DNA of 64,000 bases, from positions 1,980,950-2,044,949 of the forward strand of contig NW_024103729.1 of the NCBI RefSeq assembly GCF_003945595.2, written 5' to 3'. The notes under the pieces were generated by a model. It was not told the origin of the DNA, did no database searches, and was given only the letters and a program-made list of their open reading frames with translations. The position numbers were made by a program, and so were the translations under genes. Positions 57,301 to 64,000 of this stretch are shown in pieces (positions within the stretch are counted from its first letter, which is position 1; every line of letters starts with the position of its first letter). The DNA comes from Pipra filicauda. Its lineage: Eukaryota > Chordata > Aves > Passeriformes > Pipridae.

Positions 57301-60300
57301 CAGTCACTCTCTGTCCCTGTTCCACTTCGCTGTCTAAACCACAGGCAACCAGAACTGTGTTACTCTGCATTAGGTGTGAGCCAGGACCTTTCACATCCTT
57401 GCCTGCTACTGGAAATACTTCTCCCAACAAAATGTGGAATCAGCATTATCTATTTATATAAGACATTAAAAAGTAACAGGATGAAAACTATGTCAAAGTA
57501 TTGAATTTTAATAACTTATTGTGTCTGAATAACAAATGACCTTTCAGAAATCAGTTTGAAACTAGATTTGAAATGTCACACATTTCTTTTTAAAAAAAAT
57601 GCAGATATGAAGTACAGTGGAGTAAGCTGTATTGCTAATGCTGTTAAGATGTAAAATCAGAGTTCTGTTTTTTCTCTTCTCCACAGTCTTTCTTTGTGTG
57701 TGTGTTAAATGGTTAATTTAAGTTAAATTGTTACAGTCTTGAAAGTTAAGTAAGTAATGTCCAGCATTGCAAGGGCCACCTCAACTCTATCAGAGCAGAG
57801 AACATGACAGTTTAACAGGAACAGAGACTGAACCTCATACATGATGTTTTCCAAGTCAGGGATATGTACACTGATGGAAAGCATGAACAGACGCTTAAGG
57901 AACTTCCACAGTTAAAACTTGTGCTCTCAGAAGCATCAATGAGCTTTTCATCAACTCGGGTGTGGGAGAGGAGGAAGTATACATGAAATTTCTGAACACT
58001 ACACTTAATGTTGACAGATTGACAGATATGAACAGAACCTGTTCTTAATGCCATTACACTCCAAAAAGGGACTAAACTCAAAGTCACCCTCAAGTGAGAT
58101 ATTGCAGAAGAACAGAGAGAAGCATCAGATTGAACATTGCCTTAAAATTTGGTGAACTATTTTTTTTTAAAGCTAATTTAATAAAACATACGAAATACAA
58201 AAATCAAGTAATGAAAAAGGCTGGTAAACCCTAGAGAGCTCCTGACACCCTAAGTTTGCAATTAATAAGCATGAACTATGTGTCAGCTTCCCCTGATAAG
58301 AATCTTTATTTCTTAGTTAACACTCCGTAACTTCACCATCCTATTTTCACATATAATATTTAAGATATAACATTATTTAATCATCACTGTAAAGGCACCA
58401 TACAGTGGACTTTGAAAGGAAATCATAGTCTCATGTTTTGTTAAGAGGAGTTAAAATTAAATATTTCTACATAATTCACTATTTTTATGCCTACCACAGT
58501 TTTTCTGTACTAAAAGAAACTTTTTACACAAGGAAACAGAAGAGATGTAAGTTTTGATTTCCTAATGAGATAAAAACCTTTATTTTGTAGCCCAAGTGTC
58601 TGGCTTTAAGGCACAGACAAATTTATTGAGGTTTTTCGTAGGCAGAGGATGATTCTCAGTTCTGAGTTAAAAATAACCTCAGAGCACTTGCTCTGTACTT
58701 CACCTGACATGAGATTTCACATCTTTTCAAACACCATTTCTGTGATTGTGGGAGACTTTTCATCCATGTAAGTGGTCCAACTTTTCCAAGGGGTTTATCT
58801 GCTTTAAGAAAAAAAGGCTCAAGTCTTCGATTACACTAAGTTTTCCTTTTTCTGAGAAACCTAAGGCTATAATGATGGTTGCATAAAAACCAAGTATTAA
58901 CAACATCAGATATCTGTTTGAATGTTTGGATTTTCAGTGCATATATGGAACATCCTTTGTCGAGTGAAAGTGTGCAATTAGTGTACATCTTCCAAATTTC
59001 TTTGTTATGAGTCCCTGTCAGAAGACATTAATGCACATAAACGCCAAAGCATTTCCTCACAGGATTAAACATTATATAGAACAATTAAATCCACTCCAGG
59101 AGTGCAGCATAATCCAAGATAACCAAGCAGTGCTAAAATCCCAGTCTAAGTTTGAAAAAGAATGCATCCTGACTTTTGTCAAATGAGCTCTAGGAGATGA
59201 CAGGGACATTTTTCAAGTGCTCCATTAAGACAAGTTTCAGTAAACAATCAAAAAATCAAAGCAACTAAAAACACCTAAAATGTACTACCTAAATGCCACC
59301 TAAAAATGTACTACTGAATGCCATAAATGAAAACAGAAGCTAATTCTACAGCTTAAAACATTACACTGCAAGATATGCCTAAAGCTACAGACATCCACAG
59401 ACCTCTGTAAAGCAGCTTTGCCATTACCGCGACACATAAAATAGAGCCACCAAAAGAGTCGTCATAAAGGAAAGACAAACTTTCAGTGGATTTTTGCTGA
59501 AAACCTGCTTAAGTGTAATACATTTTCCAAAGATATTATGGGGTCTTAAACTGGTAAGACCAGTTCATCCTGCCTCTTACTTGAAAACCAGAGGCAGGAG
59601 ACTGGCTGCAAAGACTGACGCCCCACAAAACCGGGGCACCAGGGACTGCAAATGTCGTCTTCCTCAGTATTTTCACTGCTACGTAATGGCTACTTAAAAC
59701 ACCTTTAAGTCCATGTCTCAATTCTAAATCCGGTGTGAGGATTTGTATAACATCACTAACTTTAGATTTTACTGCCTATTTGTGTATTGCAAAACAGTAT
59801 AAATAACAACTCACTGCAGATGGTGTTTTCTATACATGCAGAATTTCACAGAACTGACATTACCTCATTAAAACTACCATGCTCTCTCATGCAACACACA
59901 TGAAATGAGTCAGTGTCAAGTCCTGTAGTAGTTTAATTGCCAAGAAAGTTTAGGCACAGAAATGTATTCTACTTGTAAGAAATGAGTTACAAGGAATTCC
60001 TTCAGACTATGAACTTCAGCTTTCCAAAGTGAGGTCTGCTACTGCTAATCCCTCCAGATCAAGGGGGATTACATTGTTACATTTGTTTATTATGGTTCAT
60101 TTGAGGGTTTTCCCCTACAAACCCCAGTATTAAAATACTAGCAAGAAGCGAAAATAAAACAGTATTTGTTGTGCAAAGAAGCCAAAAGAGCATCTAAGCA
60201 TCAGAGGATTCCCAAACTTCCACAGCATATTTAACTCATCTATTTTTAAAAAAGTTTTTGTTTTGTAAGAAGAAATAAGTGGCTTCACAATGTGATTTTC

Positions 60301-62364
60301 ACACTATGTCAAGACATCTTTTATTGCAGCTGTTACTTCCACTCATTTTCCAAATGGTTCTTTTACGGGTTCATCTTTAGCAATCAACTTCTTATATATT
60401 CCCTGGGAAGCAGGGCATAGTCCTCTGTTTTCAAAGCTACGATACAATCAGACGCTCAATCCAGAACACACAAATGGGACAATAAAACTAGTTTCAGTGT
60501 AAGTCTCAAGACATTTTGAGTTTTGCCTTTTAATTCTTAGTGGAAAGCTTTTATCAAGTTGCTGTGTAGTCCAATGTTGACAAAACATTATAATAAAAAA
60601 TAGGAAAAATAGTGTCAAAAAATAAGTCAGCTTCAGTTACCTTCAGTAACCTACTTTTTATGTATTTCACAGGAAGCAGGTCATAGCATTCACAGGACTA
60701 TGACCTGCTTCCTAGGGCATACATAAATAGTTGGTTGCTGAAGATTACTGAAGGCAGGTTAAGAAAGTTGGGGCTGTTCAGTCTGGAGAAGAGCAGGTTG
60801 TGTGGAGACCTCACAGCAACCTTCCAGTATCCCAAGGGGGCCTACAGGGAAGCTGGAGAGGGACTCTTCCTCAAGAACTGCAGTGATAGGACAAGGAGTA
60901 ATGGGTTCAAACTGAAAGAGAGGAAATTTAGGTCAAATATATGGAAGAAATTCTTTACTGTGAGGGTGGTGAGGCGCTGGAACAGGCTGCCCAGAGAAGC
61001 TGTGGATGTCTCATCCCTGGAGGTGCTCAAGGCCAGGCTGGATGGGGCTCTAGTGAAAGGTGTCTCTGACCATGGCAGGGGGGGTTGAAACCAGATAATC
61101 TCTAAGGTCTCTTCCAACTCAAACCACTCTATGAATTCATGCCTTAACCCCAAACCTAACAGTATTCTTTTTTAAAGGCGATCTGAGGTATTATTTCTGT
61201 GCTAATTGCTACCAGCAGGTCTCGGTAAGTGTGTGCTCAGCCTCGCATACCCAGCAAGGCTCTACCACCAACACACCAGAGCGAGAGCAGCACCAGCCCA
61301 GGCCCTCTGCTGTTTTCATGGCTCAGTCTATTTACTGAAGACTACGCCGCATGACGGTATTTAAGTAAACACGACTCCACTCCTCCACCAAAACTAATCC
61401 TTCAACATGTTTTCACAACCGGTTCTCAACCCCAGCGCCGTGCCCGAATCAACCCGTGTCGCTTCATTCTCAAAAAAGCCGATGGGCTGCGTGAGAAAGG
61501 AAACAAACGGGCCGCGTCCGAGCGGAATGAATGTGTTCCGATACCCCGAGGAAGCCGCCGCACATCCTGTCTCTGCCCCTCGCTTTGAAGCTCTCCCCGC
61601 TCCCCGAGCGCTCCCCAGCGCTGCTCCCCAGCGCTGCTCCCCAGCGCGGCCGCGGTTCCCACGTTACCGCCCGTGTGGGCGCCCGCAGTCAGCACTTCCG
61701 AACCACCAAAATAAAGCCACCGGCCCCTCTCTCCGCCCCCCTCCGCTCGCACACACGCTGCGCCGAGGCACGGGAGCACCAGTGACCGCTTCCAGAACAG
61801 CCCTCCACCACCAACTTCCTGCACATCACGCTAATTTCGCAATTTCTGCCTGACAAACAGACTCCGGTGCCCGAGGTCCGGGCGGGAGGGGGCATTTCTG
61901 CTGGCTCAAGTGAACCCTCGCCGCAACGGATGCTTCCCAGCCCCTGCGGGCCTCCAGCGGCCCCGCCGCATCCACCCATGCACGCACGCATGCATCCACC
62001 CATGCACGGCCCCATCCCGCCCTCCCGGCCCCGGCCCCGCGCAGACCCCGGCCCGGCCCGCACGTGCCGCCGCTCCCGCCACAAAGCCCGTTCGCGGGGC
62101 CGCCGCAGCGCAGCCCGACCCCGCACCGACCCCGCACCGGCCCCGCGGCCCCTCCGCGCCCTCCCGCCCCCACCCCGCCGCCTCCAGGGCCGCCGAGCCA
62201 GCGCCCGCCCCGCCGCGCAGAGGGAGCGGTGGAGCCGGGGCAGGAGCGGGCACCTGAGCGCGCCGGCCGTGGGCACCCGGCTCCGCCACAGTGCCGCACT
62301 TACAGATCTTCCCCCGCAGGTTCTGCAGCACCCGCACCTCGTCGCCGCCGTCCCCGGCCGCCAT
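18272..62364 (-). CDS. RASA2: RASA2 (GAP1m), Ras GTPase-activating protein, 24 coding exons, frameshift in exon 15
   Basis: The 24 exons join to 2468 nt; without two extra bases in exon 15 they give 2466 nt, 821 residues (human about 850). Order: C2A about 10-110, C2B about 120-245, RasGAP about 290-540, PH about 583-685 and a Btk-type zinc motif about 686-715. The arginine finger ([10 protein letters not shown]368) is intact; the FLR motif is broken by the frameshift. PH and C2 domains tether the protein to membranes, where it speeds GTP hydrolysis by Ras (family knowledge). GSWGSL in the GAP domain, [10 protein letters not shown] near the C-terminus and [11 protein letters not shown] at the N-terminus mark RASA2 rather than RASA3. 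The N-terminus is about 23 residues shorter than in human. All introns are GT-AG and all joins keep phase except through exon 15. Confidence 0.96.
19160..19349 (-). CDS. RASA2: RASA2 coding exon 23
   Basis: Encodes [20 protein letters not shown], then [18 protein letters not shown], then the helical [13 protein letters not shown] and SSSAKYGS. Acceptor TTCCAG, donor GA|GTAAGT, 190 nt, in phase. Reading through the donor gives an immediate TAA, so intron retention would truncate the protein by about 10 residues. Confidence 0.95.
19924..20027 (-). CDS. RASA2: RASA2 coding exon 22
   Basis: Encodes [20 protein letters not shown], then [14 protein letters not shown]. Acceptor TTTTAG, donor AAG|GTACTC, 104 nt, in phase. 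It forms the start of the C-terminal tail. Confidence 0.95.
20787..20995 (-). CDS. RASA2: RASA2 coding exon 21 (PH end and Btk zinc motif)
   Basis: The longest coding exon, 209 nt. Encodes [20 protein letters not shown], the [11 protein letters not shown] helix that closes the PH fold, and the Btk-type zinc motif: His in FYHPSAF, then the Cys pair of NWLCCK, then GCARCT. Acceptor CTACAG, donor ACCGC|GTGAGT. Confidence 0.96.
21869..21951 (-). CDS. RASA2: RASA2 coding exon 20 (PH domain)
   Basis: Encodes [20 protein letters not shown] and SSFNKKN. Acceptor TTACAG. The donor AAT|GTGGGT is weak (no G at -1 or A at +3) but is the only one that keeps phase. 83 nt. Confidence 0.93.
22236..22342 (-). 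CDS. RASA2: RASA2 coding exon 19 (PH domain)
   Basis: Encodes [20 protein letters not shown], then [15 protein letters not shown]: the first PH strands with the basic phosphoinositide-binding patch. Acceptor TTACAG, donor CAAG|GTAATT, 107 nt, in phase. Confidence 0.96.
23570..23643 (-). CDS. RASA2: RASA2 coding exon 18 (GAP to PH linker)
   Basis: Encodes [20 protein letters not shown] and HLKE. The acceptor is CTTAAG, an AAG rather than the usual CAG or TAG; the next AG (TTCCTAG) would break phase. Donor GG|GTAAAT, 74 nt, in phase. Confidence 0.92.
24095..24172 (-). CDS. RASA2: RASA2 coding exon 17 (RasGAP end)
   Basis: Encodes [20 protein letters not shown] and TESVKK. Acceptor TTTCAG, donor AAG|GTACTT, 78 nt. 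The intron separating it from exon 16 is only 87 bp. Confidence 0.95.
24260..24346 (-). CDS. RASA2: RASA2 coding exon 16 (RasGAP)
   Basis: Encodes [20 protein letters not shown], then WGSLTKSKL. Acceptor TTTTAG, donor CTT|GTAAGG, 87 nt, both ends on codon boundaries. GSWGSL is characteristic of RASA2. One residue (Leu) more than the human form I recall at the exon end. Confidence 0.94.
25559..25667 (-). CDS. RASA2: RASA2 coding exon 15 (FLR motif), carries a 2-bp frameshift
   Basis: Acceptor CTGCAG, donor CCC|GTAAGT. The first part encodes [15 protein letters not shown] and, after a frame change, the rest encodes [20 protein letters not shown], the most conserved stretch of any RasGAP. The exon is 109 nt, but phase with exons 14 and 16 requires 107. 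The excess is one GA unit in GAGAGA at 25619-25624 (plus strand), where GAGA would give FVFLRFF. As written the frame goes to TAG five codons after Leu481. Skipping the exon would also break frame. It may be a sequencing error, a rare allele or a fixed lesion; the clean state of the other 23 exons argues against an old pseudogene. Confidence 0.93.
27049..27172 (-). CDS. RASA2: RASA2 coding exon 14 (RasGAP)
   Basis: Encodes [20 protein letters not shown], then [20 protein letters not shown]. Acceptor TTGCAG, donor CCAA|GTAAGT, 124 nt, in phase. Confidence 0.95.
27894..27968 (-). CDS. RASA2: RASA2 coding exon 13 (RasGAP)
   Basis: Encodes [20 protein letters not shown] and VESNM. The CEIDP motif is typical of the GAP1 family. 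Acceptor TTTCAG, donor ATG|GTGAGT, 75 nt, both ends on codon boundaries. Confidence 0.95.
28422..28536 (-). CDS. RASA2: RASA2 coding exon 12 (arginine finger)
   Basis: Encodes [20 protein letters not shown], then [18 protein letters not shown]. The Arg of FRGNS (R368) is the catalytic arginine finger that stabilises the transition state of GTP hydrolysis in RasGAPs; it is present. Acceptor TTACAG, donor GAG|GTAGGT, 115 nt, in phase. Confidence 0.96.
29819..29967 (-). CDS. RASA2: RASA2 coding exon 11 (RasGAP start)
   Basis: Encodes [20 protein letters not shown], then [17 protein letters not shown] and VAELDLKDT: the first helices of the extra GAP subdomain. Acceptor TCACAG, donor CA|GTATGT, 149 nt, in phase. 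Confidence 0.95.
31145..31301 (-). CDS. RASA2: RASA2 coding exon 10 (C2B to GAP linker)
   Basis: Encodes [20 protein letters not shown], then [18 protein letters not shown], then [12 protein letters not shown]. Acceptor TTACAG, donor CAG|GTACTT, 157 nt, ending on a codon boundary. Confidence 0.95.
33387..33485 (-). CDS. RASA2: RASA2 coding exon 9 (C2B end)
   Basis: Encodes [20 protein letters not shown] and [12 protein letters not shown]. Acceptor TTTCAG, donor ATG|GTGAGA; the Trp codon is split across the intron. 99 nt, in phase. One residue shorter than human near NDSFQ. Confidence 0.94.
34003..34032. repeat. (ACAAAA)n microsatellite
   Basis: About five copies of a 6-bp unit ACAAAA in RASA2 intron 8. 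It could be the remnant of a poly(A) tail, but no retroposon body is recognisable beside it. Confidence 0.9.
34296..34372 (-). CDS. RASA2: RASA2 coding exon 8 (C2B)
   Basis: Encodes [20 protein letters not shown] and EKLEV. Acceptor TTGCAG, donor AG|GTAAGT, 77 nt, in phase. Confidence 0.95.
35444..35516 (-). CDS. RASA2: RASA2 coding exon 7 (C2B)
   Basis: Encodes [20 protein letters not shown] and FYFE: the lysine-rich strand and the NPQFNE motif of C2B. Acceptor GAACAG, donor GAG|GTAACT, 73 nt, in phase. Confidence 0.95.
37300..37383 (-). CDS. RASA2: RASA2 coding exon 6 (C2B)
   Basis: Encodes [20 protein letters not shown] and TVSLVGPS, with the CDPYA turn typical of C2 domains. Acceptor TTGTAG, donor AG|GTAACA, 84 nt, in phase. 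Confidence 0.95.
37384..44880 (-). other. RASA2: RASA2 intron 5 (7.5 kb)
   Basis: The largest intron. AT-rich and without recognisable transposon, RNA gene or exon. Open frames at 41086-41490 and 39429-39698 (plus) and 43560-43862 and 44023-44310 (minus) resemble no family and lack consistent splice context. Confidence 0.65.
44881..44957 (-). CDS. RASA2: RASA2 coding exon 5 (C2A-C2B linker)
   Basis: Encodes [18 protein letters not shown] and VCQQLVV; leads into C2B. Acceptor TTTTCAG, donor CA|GTAAGA, 77 nt, in phase. Confidence 0.95.
44958..49687 (-). other. RASA2: RASA2 intron 4 (4.7 kb)
   Basis: No recognised element. Two adjacent minus-strand open frames, 45608-45291 and 45977-45702, are separated by stops; they show no family resemblance that I can name. 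A decayed unknown repeat is possible. Confidence 0.6.
49688..49782 (-). CDS. RASA2: RASA2 coding exon 4 (C2A end)
   Basis: Encodes [20 protein letters not shown] and [12 protein letters not shown], closing C2A. Acceptor CCTCAG, donor CAG|GTAACT, 95 nt, ending on a codon boundary. Confidence 0.95.
50430..50473. repeat. Nested direct and inverted repeat
   Basis: The 16-mer GAATTATTCCACAATT occurs exactly twice, at 50430-50445 and 50458-50473. Between them TTCCACAAT faces its reverse complement ATTGTGGAA, so a hairpin with 9-bp arms can form. It lies in RASA2 intron 3 (49783-50814); no other feature there. Confidence 0.85.
50815..50918 (-). CDS. RASA2: RASA2 coding exon 3 (C2A)
   Basis: Encodes [20 protein letters not shown], then [13 protein letters not shown]: the C2A strand and loop region. 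Acceptor TTTTCAG, donor ATCG|GTGAGT, 104 nt, in phase. Confidence 0.95.
50919..56217 (-). other. RASA2: RASA2 intron 2 (5.3 kb)
   Basis: AT-rich with A/T homopolymers, the clearest being a broken A run at 53707-53729. No transposon or exon recognised. Plus-strand open frames at 52513-52854 and 55670-55951 are not assigned to any family. Confidence 0.65.
56218..56323 (-). CDS. RASA2: RASA2 coding exon 2 (C2A)
   Basis: Acceptor TTTACAG, donor AAG|GTAAGC. It encodes [14 protein letters not shown] followed by [20 protein letters not shown], the core of C2A. Against the human protein as I recall it, the loop before KMRD is about four residues shorter (human has a longer LLPYLGP-type loop). The exon length (106) keeps phase with exons 1 and 3. 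Confidence 0.94.
60657..60727. repeat. Long perfect-stem hairpin, 71 nt
   Basis: Outer arms TTTATGTAT (60657-60665) and ATACATAAA (60719-60727), a 5x5 internal mismatch, then a perfect 16-bp stem AGGAAGCAGGTCATAG (60671-60686) with its complement at 60698-60713 and an 11-nt loop. In total 25 paired positions. It sits just 5' of a CR1 fragment in RASA2 intron 1. It could be a MITE-like palindrome, a precursor-miRNA-like fold or a snap-back duplication; no miRNA family is recognised. Confidence 0.9.
60750..61143 (+). mobile_element. CR1 LINE 3' fragment, about 390 bp
   Basis: Typical CR1 blocks in order: 'ggctgttcagtctggaga', 'gaactgcagtgataggac', 'gaaattctttactgtgag', 'gaggcgctggaacaggct', 'tccctggaggtgctcaag' and 'aaggtctcttccaactca', ending in a degenerate CTATGA repeat. 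The longest and most complete CR1 in the window, from a different subfamily than the promoter-edge copies. It opens a 117-codon chance frame (60735-61088). Confidence 0.95.
61611..61647. repeat. Tandem repeat, 13-bp unit x 2.8
   Basis: CTCCCCAGCGCTG repeated two full times and a partial third in the intron 1 part of the CpG island. Confidence 0.9.
61968..62008. repeat. Direct repeat, 17 bp, 24-bp period
   Basis: GCATCCACCCATGCACG at 61968-61984 and again at 61992-62008, separated by GCACGCAT-like sequence; alternating purine-pyrimidine character. Located in the RASA2 CpG island, intron 1. Confidence 0.88.
62304..62364 (-). CDS. RASA2: RASA2 coding exon 1
   Basis: Encodes [20 protein letters not shown] and the first base of codon 21; donor GTAAGT at 62303-62298. 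The start is chosen because the ATG has a G at -3 and +4, lies in the CpG island and precedes the conserved VRVLQ-LRGKI strand of C2A. The frame stays open far upstream, to 62799, but the only upstream ATGs lie in antisense CR1 sequence. The human protein has an extra Ala-rich stretch here that I do not see. Confidence 0.92.
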
Positions 62365-62548
62365 CGCGCCAGCGCCGCCGCCTGCGCAGTGAGCGCCGCG
62401 GGGGCAGGGAGGGAGCGGCCCGGCCCGACCCGGCCCCGCCCCCGCCGCCCGCGGGAACCACGCACCGGCCCGGGCGGGGGGTGGCCGCGCCTGCGCCCTG
62501 GCGGCGCCTCCCGCCGGGCTGTGCGGGGGCTCCGCCCGGGGCCCTGCG

Positions 62549-62645
62549 GTCCCGCCGGGCTGTGGGTCCGAGGACCTGTGGGCCCGCCGCGCTGTGGGTC
62601 CGAGGCTCTGCGGGCCCGAGGCTCTGCGGGCCCGCCGCGCTGCCG
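62549..62645. repeat. GC-rich minisatellite upstream of RASA2
   Basis: Units of about 31-32 bp (62549-62580, 62581-62611), then shorter partial units, all built on GGGCCCG..GCTCTGCG with GCTGTGGGTCCGAGG. It lies 185-280 bp upstream of the RASA2 ATG, inside the CpG island, where copy number could vary. Confidence 0.85.
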
Positions 62646-62730
62646 GGCGGCTCCGGAGCGCTCTGCGCCCGTGCGCTCGGCCCGCTCCGCGCCTCCCCCG
62701 GACCACCCGCTCCTCTGCGGGCACAGTCAG

Positions 62731-62965
62731 GACGAGAGGACATGGTCTTAAGCTGCGCCAGGGGAGATTTAAGTTGGACATTAGGAAGGATTTCTTCACA
62801 GAAAAGGGTGATCAGACACCCAGGGAGGTGGTGGAGTCACCGTCTCTGGAGGTGTTTAAGGACAGACTGGACGTGGCACTCGGTGCCGTGGTCTGGTTGA
62901 TGGGGTGGTGTTGGGTCATAGGTTGGACTCGATGATCTCAGAAGTCTTTTCCAGCCTAACGGACT
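62731..62965 (+). mobile_element. CR1 LINE 3' fragment at RASA2 promoter edge
   Basis: Blocks 'gggagatttaagttggac', 'aggaaggatttcttcaca', 'ggaggtggtggagtcacc', 'gtcataggttggactcga' and 'aagtcttttccagcctaa'. Same subfamily type and orientation as the copy at 6469-6608. It starts about 370 bp upstream of the RASA2 ATG and ends the CpG island. The 3' repeats are eroded. Confidence 0.94.
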
Positions 62966-64000
62966 GGGTGACCTGTGCCTCCCGGAGGGGCAGGGGCTCG
63001 GCAGCCCAGCACGCTGAACGCGGTGTTCGCCGCGCTGAGATGGGTCACATCGAACGGCCAGGACAAGTGGCGTGTCTGCCTGCTTTGGTTTGGGGTGCAC
63101 CGAGCGCCTGCCTCTGTGCAGAGCACGCCGTGGGCTCCGTCGGATCTCTGCTGCTCTCACTGGTTCACGTTTGCCTGTTCAGCTGTGTAAGAAATGCCGT
63201 GAACCAAGTGTGAAATGCTCGTCTGCCAGCGCTGCCCCAGAAGCAGGCGTCTCACTGCCTGCAGACTGCCATGGGCAACACCTCCCTCAGGCGTCCCAGG
63301 GTACCCAGAGGTGTTCACAGGCAGGCTCCAGCGGCTCACCGCCTTCAAGAATCGAAGGGTCTTCACATTTTATAGCAACGTTTCTTGTAGACGCAGATCC
63401 TAATGTGAAACTCTGGGATCTGGCTTATATAACACCTGGACTTGGCCCCAGTCTGTATTGGTGGTGGACACCTGTCTTGGGCCTGCATAATTCACCAGCT
63501 GCAGGTGTCACATCCACTTCGGTGTCACTGAGGGTCAGGCTGAGGGTACATCAGCTTCCAAGCCTTTAGGTAGAGTCTAGTTCAGCAGGCTAAAGCTGTT
63601 TCAGAAAGCAGCATAGGACTAGGGTTCTTCACTTTGCACCTAAAAAGCCCTCTTCAGTCTGTCCTGTTAAAGGGAAGTCTGCAGGCCAGCATCTGTCATA
63701 TGTCTCTTAACTGAAGTCCCCTGCTGTGGTACTCTGACCATTTTTCATTTCTGCACGAATCTTGCCGTTACTACTATGATACAGCATTGAGCCATATAAT
63801 CTGACAGCCACTGCTGCACCTCATTTCTTGGTGGCTTTTCCTGTGTCCAACTTCTCACCTGCTGCTCCCTCAGCTGTGGTGACGTTCCTTCCTCATCCCC
63901 ACACTCCACACGGTGGTTGGGGGATAACAGATATGTTTAAAGGTGGTGGGCAGGGAGTGGTGGGGAATGAACTGTTTCATCACACCACTAAGAGCCGTAT
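62966..64000. other. Upstream flank of RASA2, unassigned
   Basis: About 1 kb of moderate GC content without recognised coding exon, RNA gene or transposon. The overlapping open frames between 62905 and 63569 are short, in several frames, and show no family resemblance. Confidence 0.55.

Larger units (their letters stand above)
56324..62303 (-). other. RASA2: RASA2 intron 1 (6.0 kb)
   Basis: AT-rich up to about 61400, then CpG-rich towards exon 1. It holds a strong hairpin (60657-60727), a CR1 fragment (60750-61143) and two short GC-rich tandem repeats (61611-61647, 61968-62008). No additional exon recognised. Confidence 0.75.
61430..62760 (-). promoter_or_regulatory. RASA2: RASA2 CpG-island promoter
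   Basis: About 1.3 kb of CpG-rich sequence around exon 1, extending into intron 1. It has a minus-strand GC box (CCCCGCCCCC on plus, 62434-62443) about 70 bp upstream of the ATG, and GCGCCTGCGC at 62487-62496, similar to an NRF1 site. No TATA box seen. Many long open frames here on both strands (up to 297 codons) are composition artefacts. Edges are estimates. Confidence 0.87.

Noticed and set aside
60735..61153. Open frames of 117 and 103 codons
   Set aside because: They lie within a CR1 3' fragment. This part of CR1 includes the end of its reverse-transcriptase frame or 3' UTR and is decayed; no active element.
18272..62364. RASA2 as a pseudogene
   Set aside because: 23 of 24 exons are intact with correct phases and splice sites, and a CpG-island promoter is present. 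One 2-bp change is better read as an error or allele than as an old pseudogene.
18272..62364. Assignment to RASA3 instead of RASA2
   Set aside because: EVRVLQ-LRGK at the start, GSWGSL in the GAP domain and the [16 protein letters not shown] tail match RASA2. RASA3 has a different tail and start, and the RNF7 neighbour fits RASA2.
61689..62900. Several open frames of 115-297 codons on both strands around RASA2 exon 1
   Set aside because: They follow CpG-island composition, overlap each other in all frames and encode Pro/Arg/Ala/Gly-rich low-complexity peptides. The only supported coding part is the 61-nt exon 1.
1..64000. tRNA, rRNA or snoRNA genes, endogenous retrovirus or prokaryotic systems
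   Set aside because: I looked for cloverleaf-like blocks, LTR pairs, polymerase motifs and operon-like frames and recognised none.

Overview
This is vertebrate nuclear DNA, almost certainly from a bird. It has spliced genes with GT-AG introns, AT-rich introns, two CpG-island promoters, and five fragments of CR1, the typical avian non-LTR retrotransposon; few other repeats can be recognised. I see nothing bacterial, viral or CRISPR-like. The species cannot be named from the sequence.

Two protein-coding genes lie on the minus strand, both read from right to left. RNF7 (SAG/RBX2, the RING subunit of CUL5-type ubiquitin ligases) has three coding exons at 6394-6217, 3073-3026 and 1536-1418. They join in phase to 345 nt, a 114-residue protein. 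RASA2 (GAP1m, a Ras GTPase-activating protein with C2-C2-RasGAP-PH-Btk layout) has 24 coding exons between 62364 and 18272, covering about 44 kb. All 24 were placed by translation, splice signals and phase. The RASA2-RNF7 order and shared strand match the neighbourhood known on human 3q23.

Layout: 1-1417 RNF7 3' UTR and downstream flank; 1418-6394 RNF7; about 5760-6480 RNF7 CpG island with a CR1 tail on its upstream edge; about 6.6-15.8 kb intergenic DNA with two CR1 fragments; about 15.8-18.3 kb probable RASA2 3' UTR; 18.3-62.4 kb RASA2; about 61.4-62.75 kb RASA2 CpG island, again bordered upstream by a CR1 tail of similar sequence and orientation; 62.97-64 kb unassigned upstream flank.

The most notable observation is in RASA2 exon 15. 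It carries two extra bases, (GA)3 where the conserved protein needs (GA)2, inside the codons of the RasGAP FLR motif. The other 23 exons keep frame exactly; as written, this one shifts frame and stops five codons later. It is either an assembly error or a real loss-of-function allele. Other points are a C2A loop about four residues shorter than in the human protein, a CR1 tail 74 bp from the RNF7 start codon, and a strong 71-nt hairpin in RASA2 intron 1. I found no new multi-gene system; the window is a conventional two-gene avian locus.
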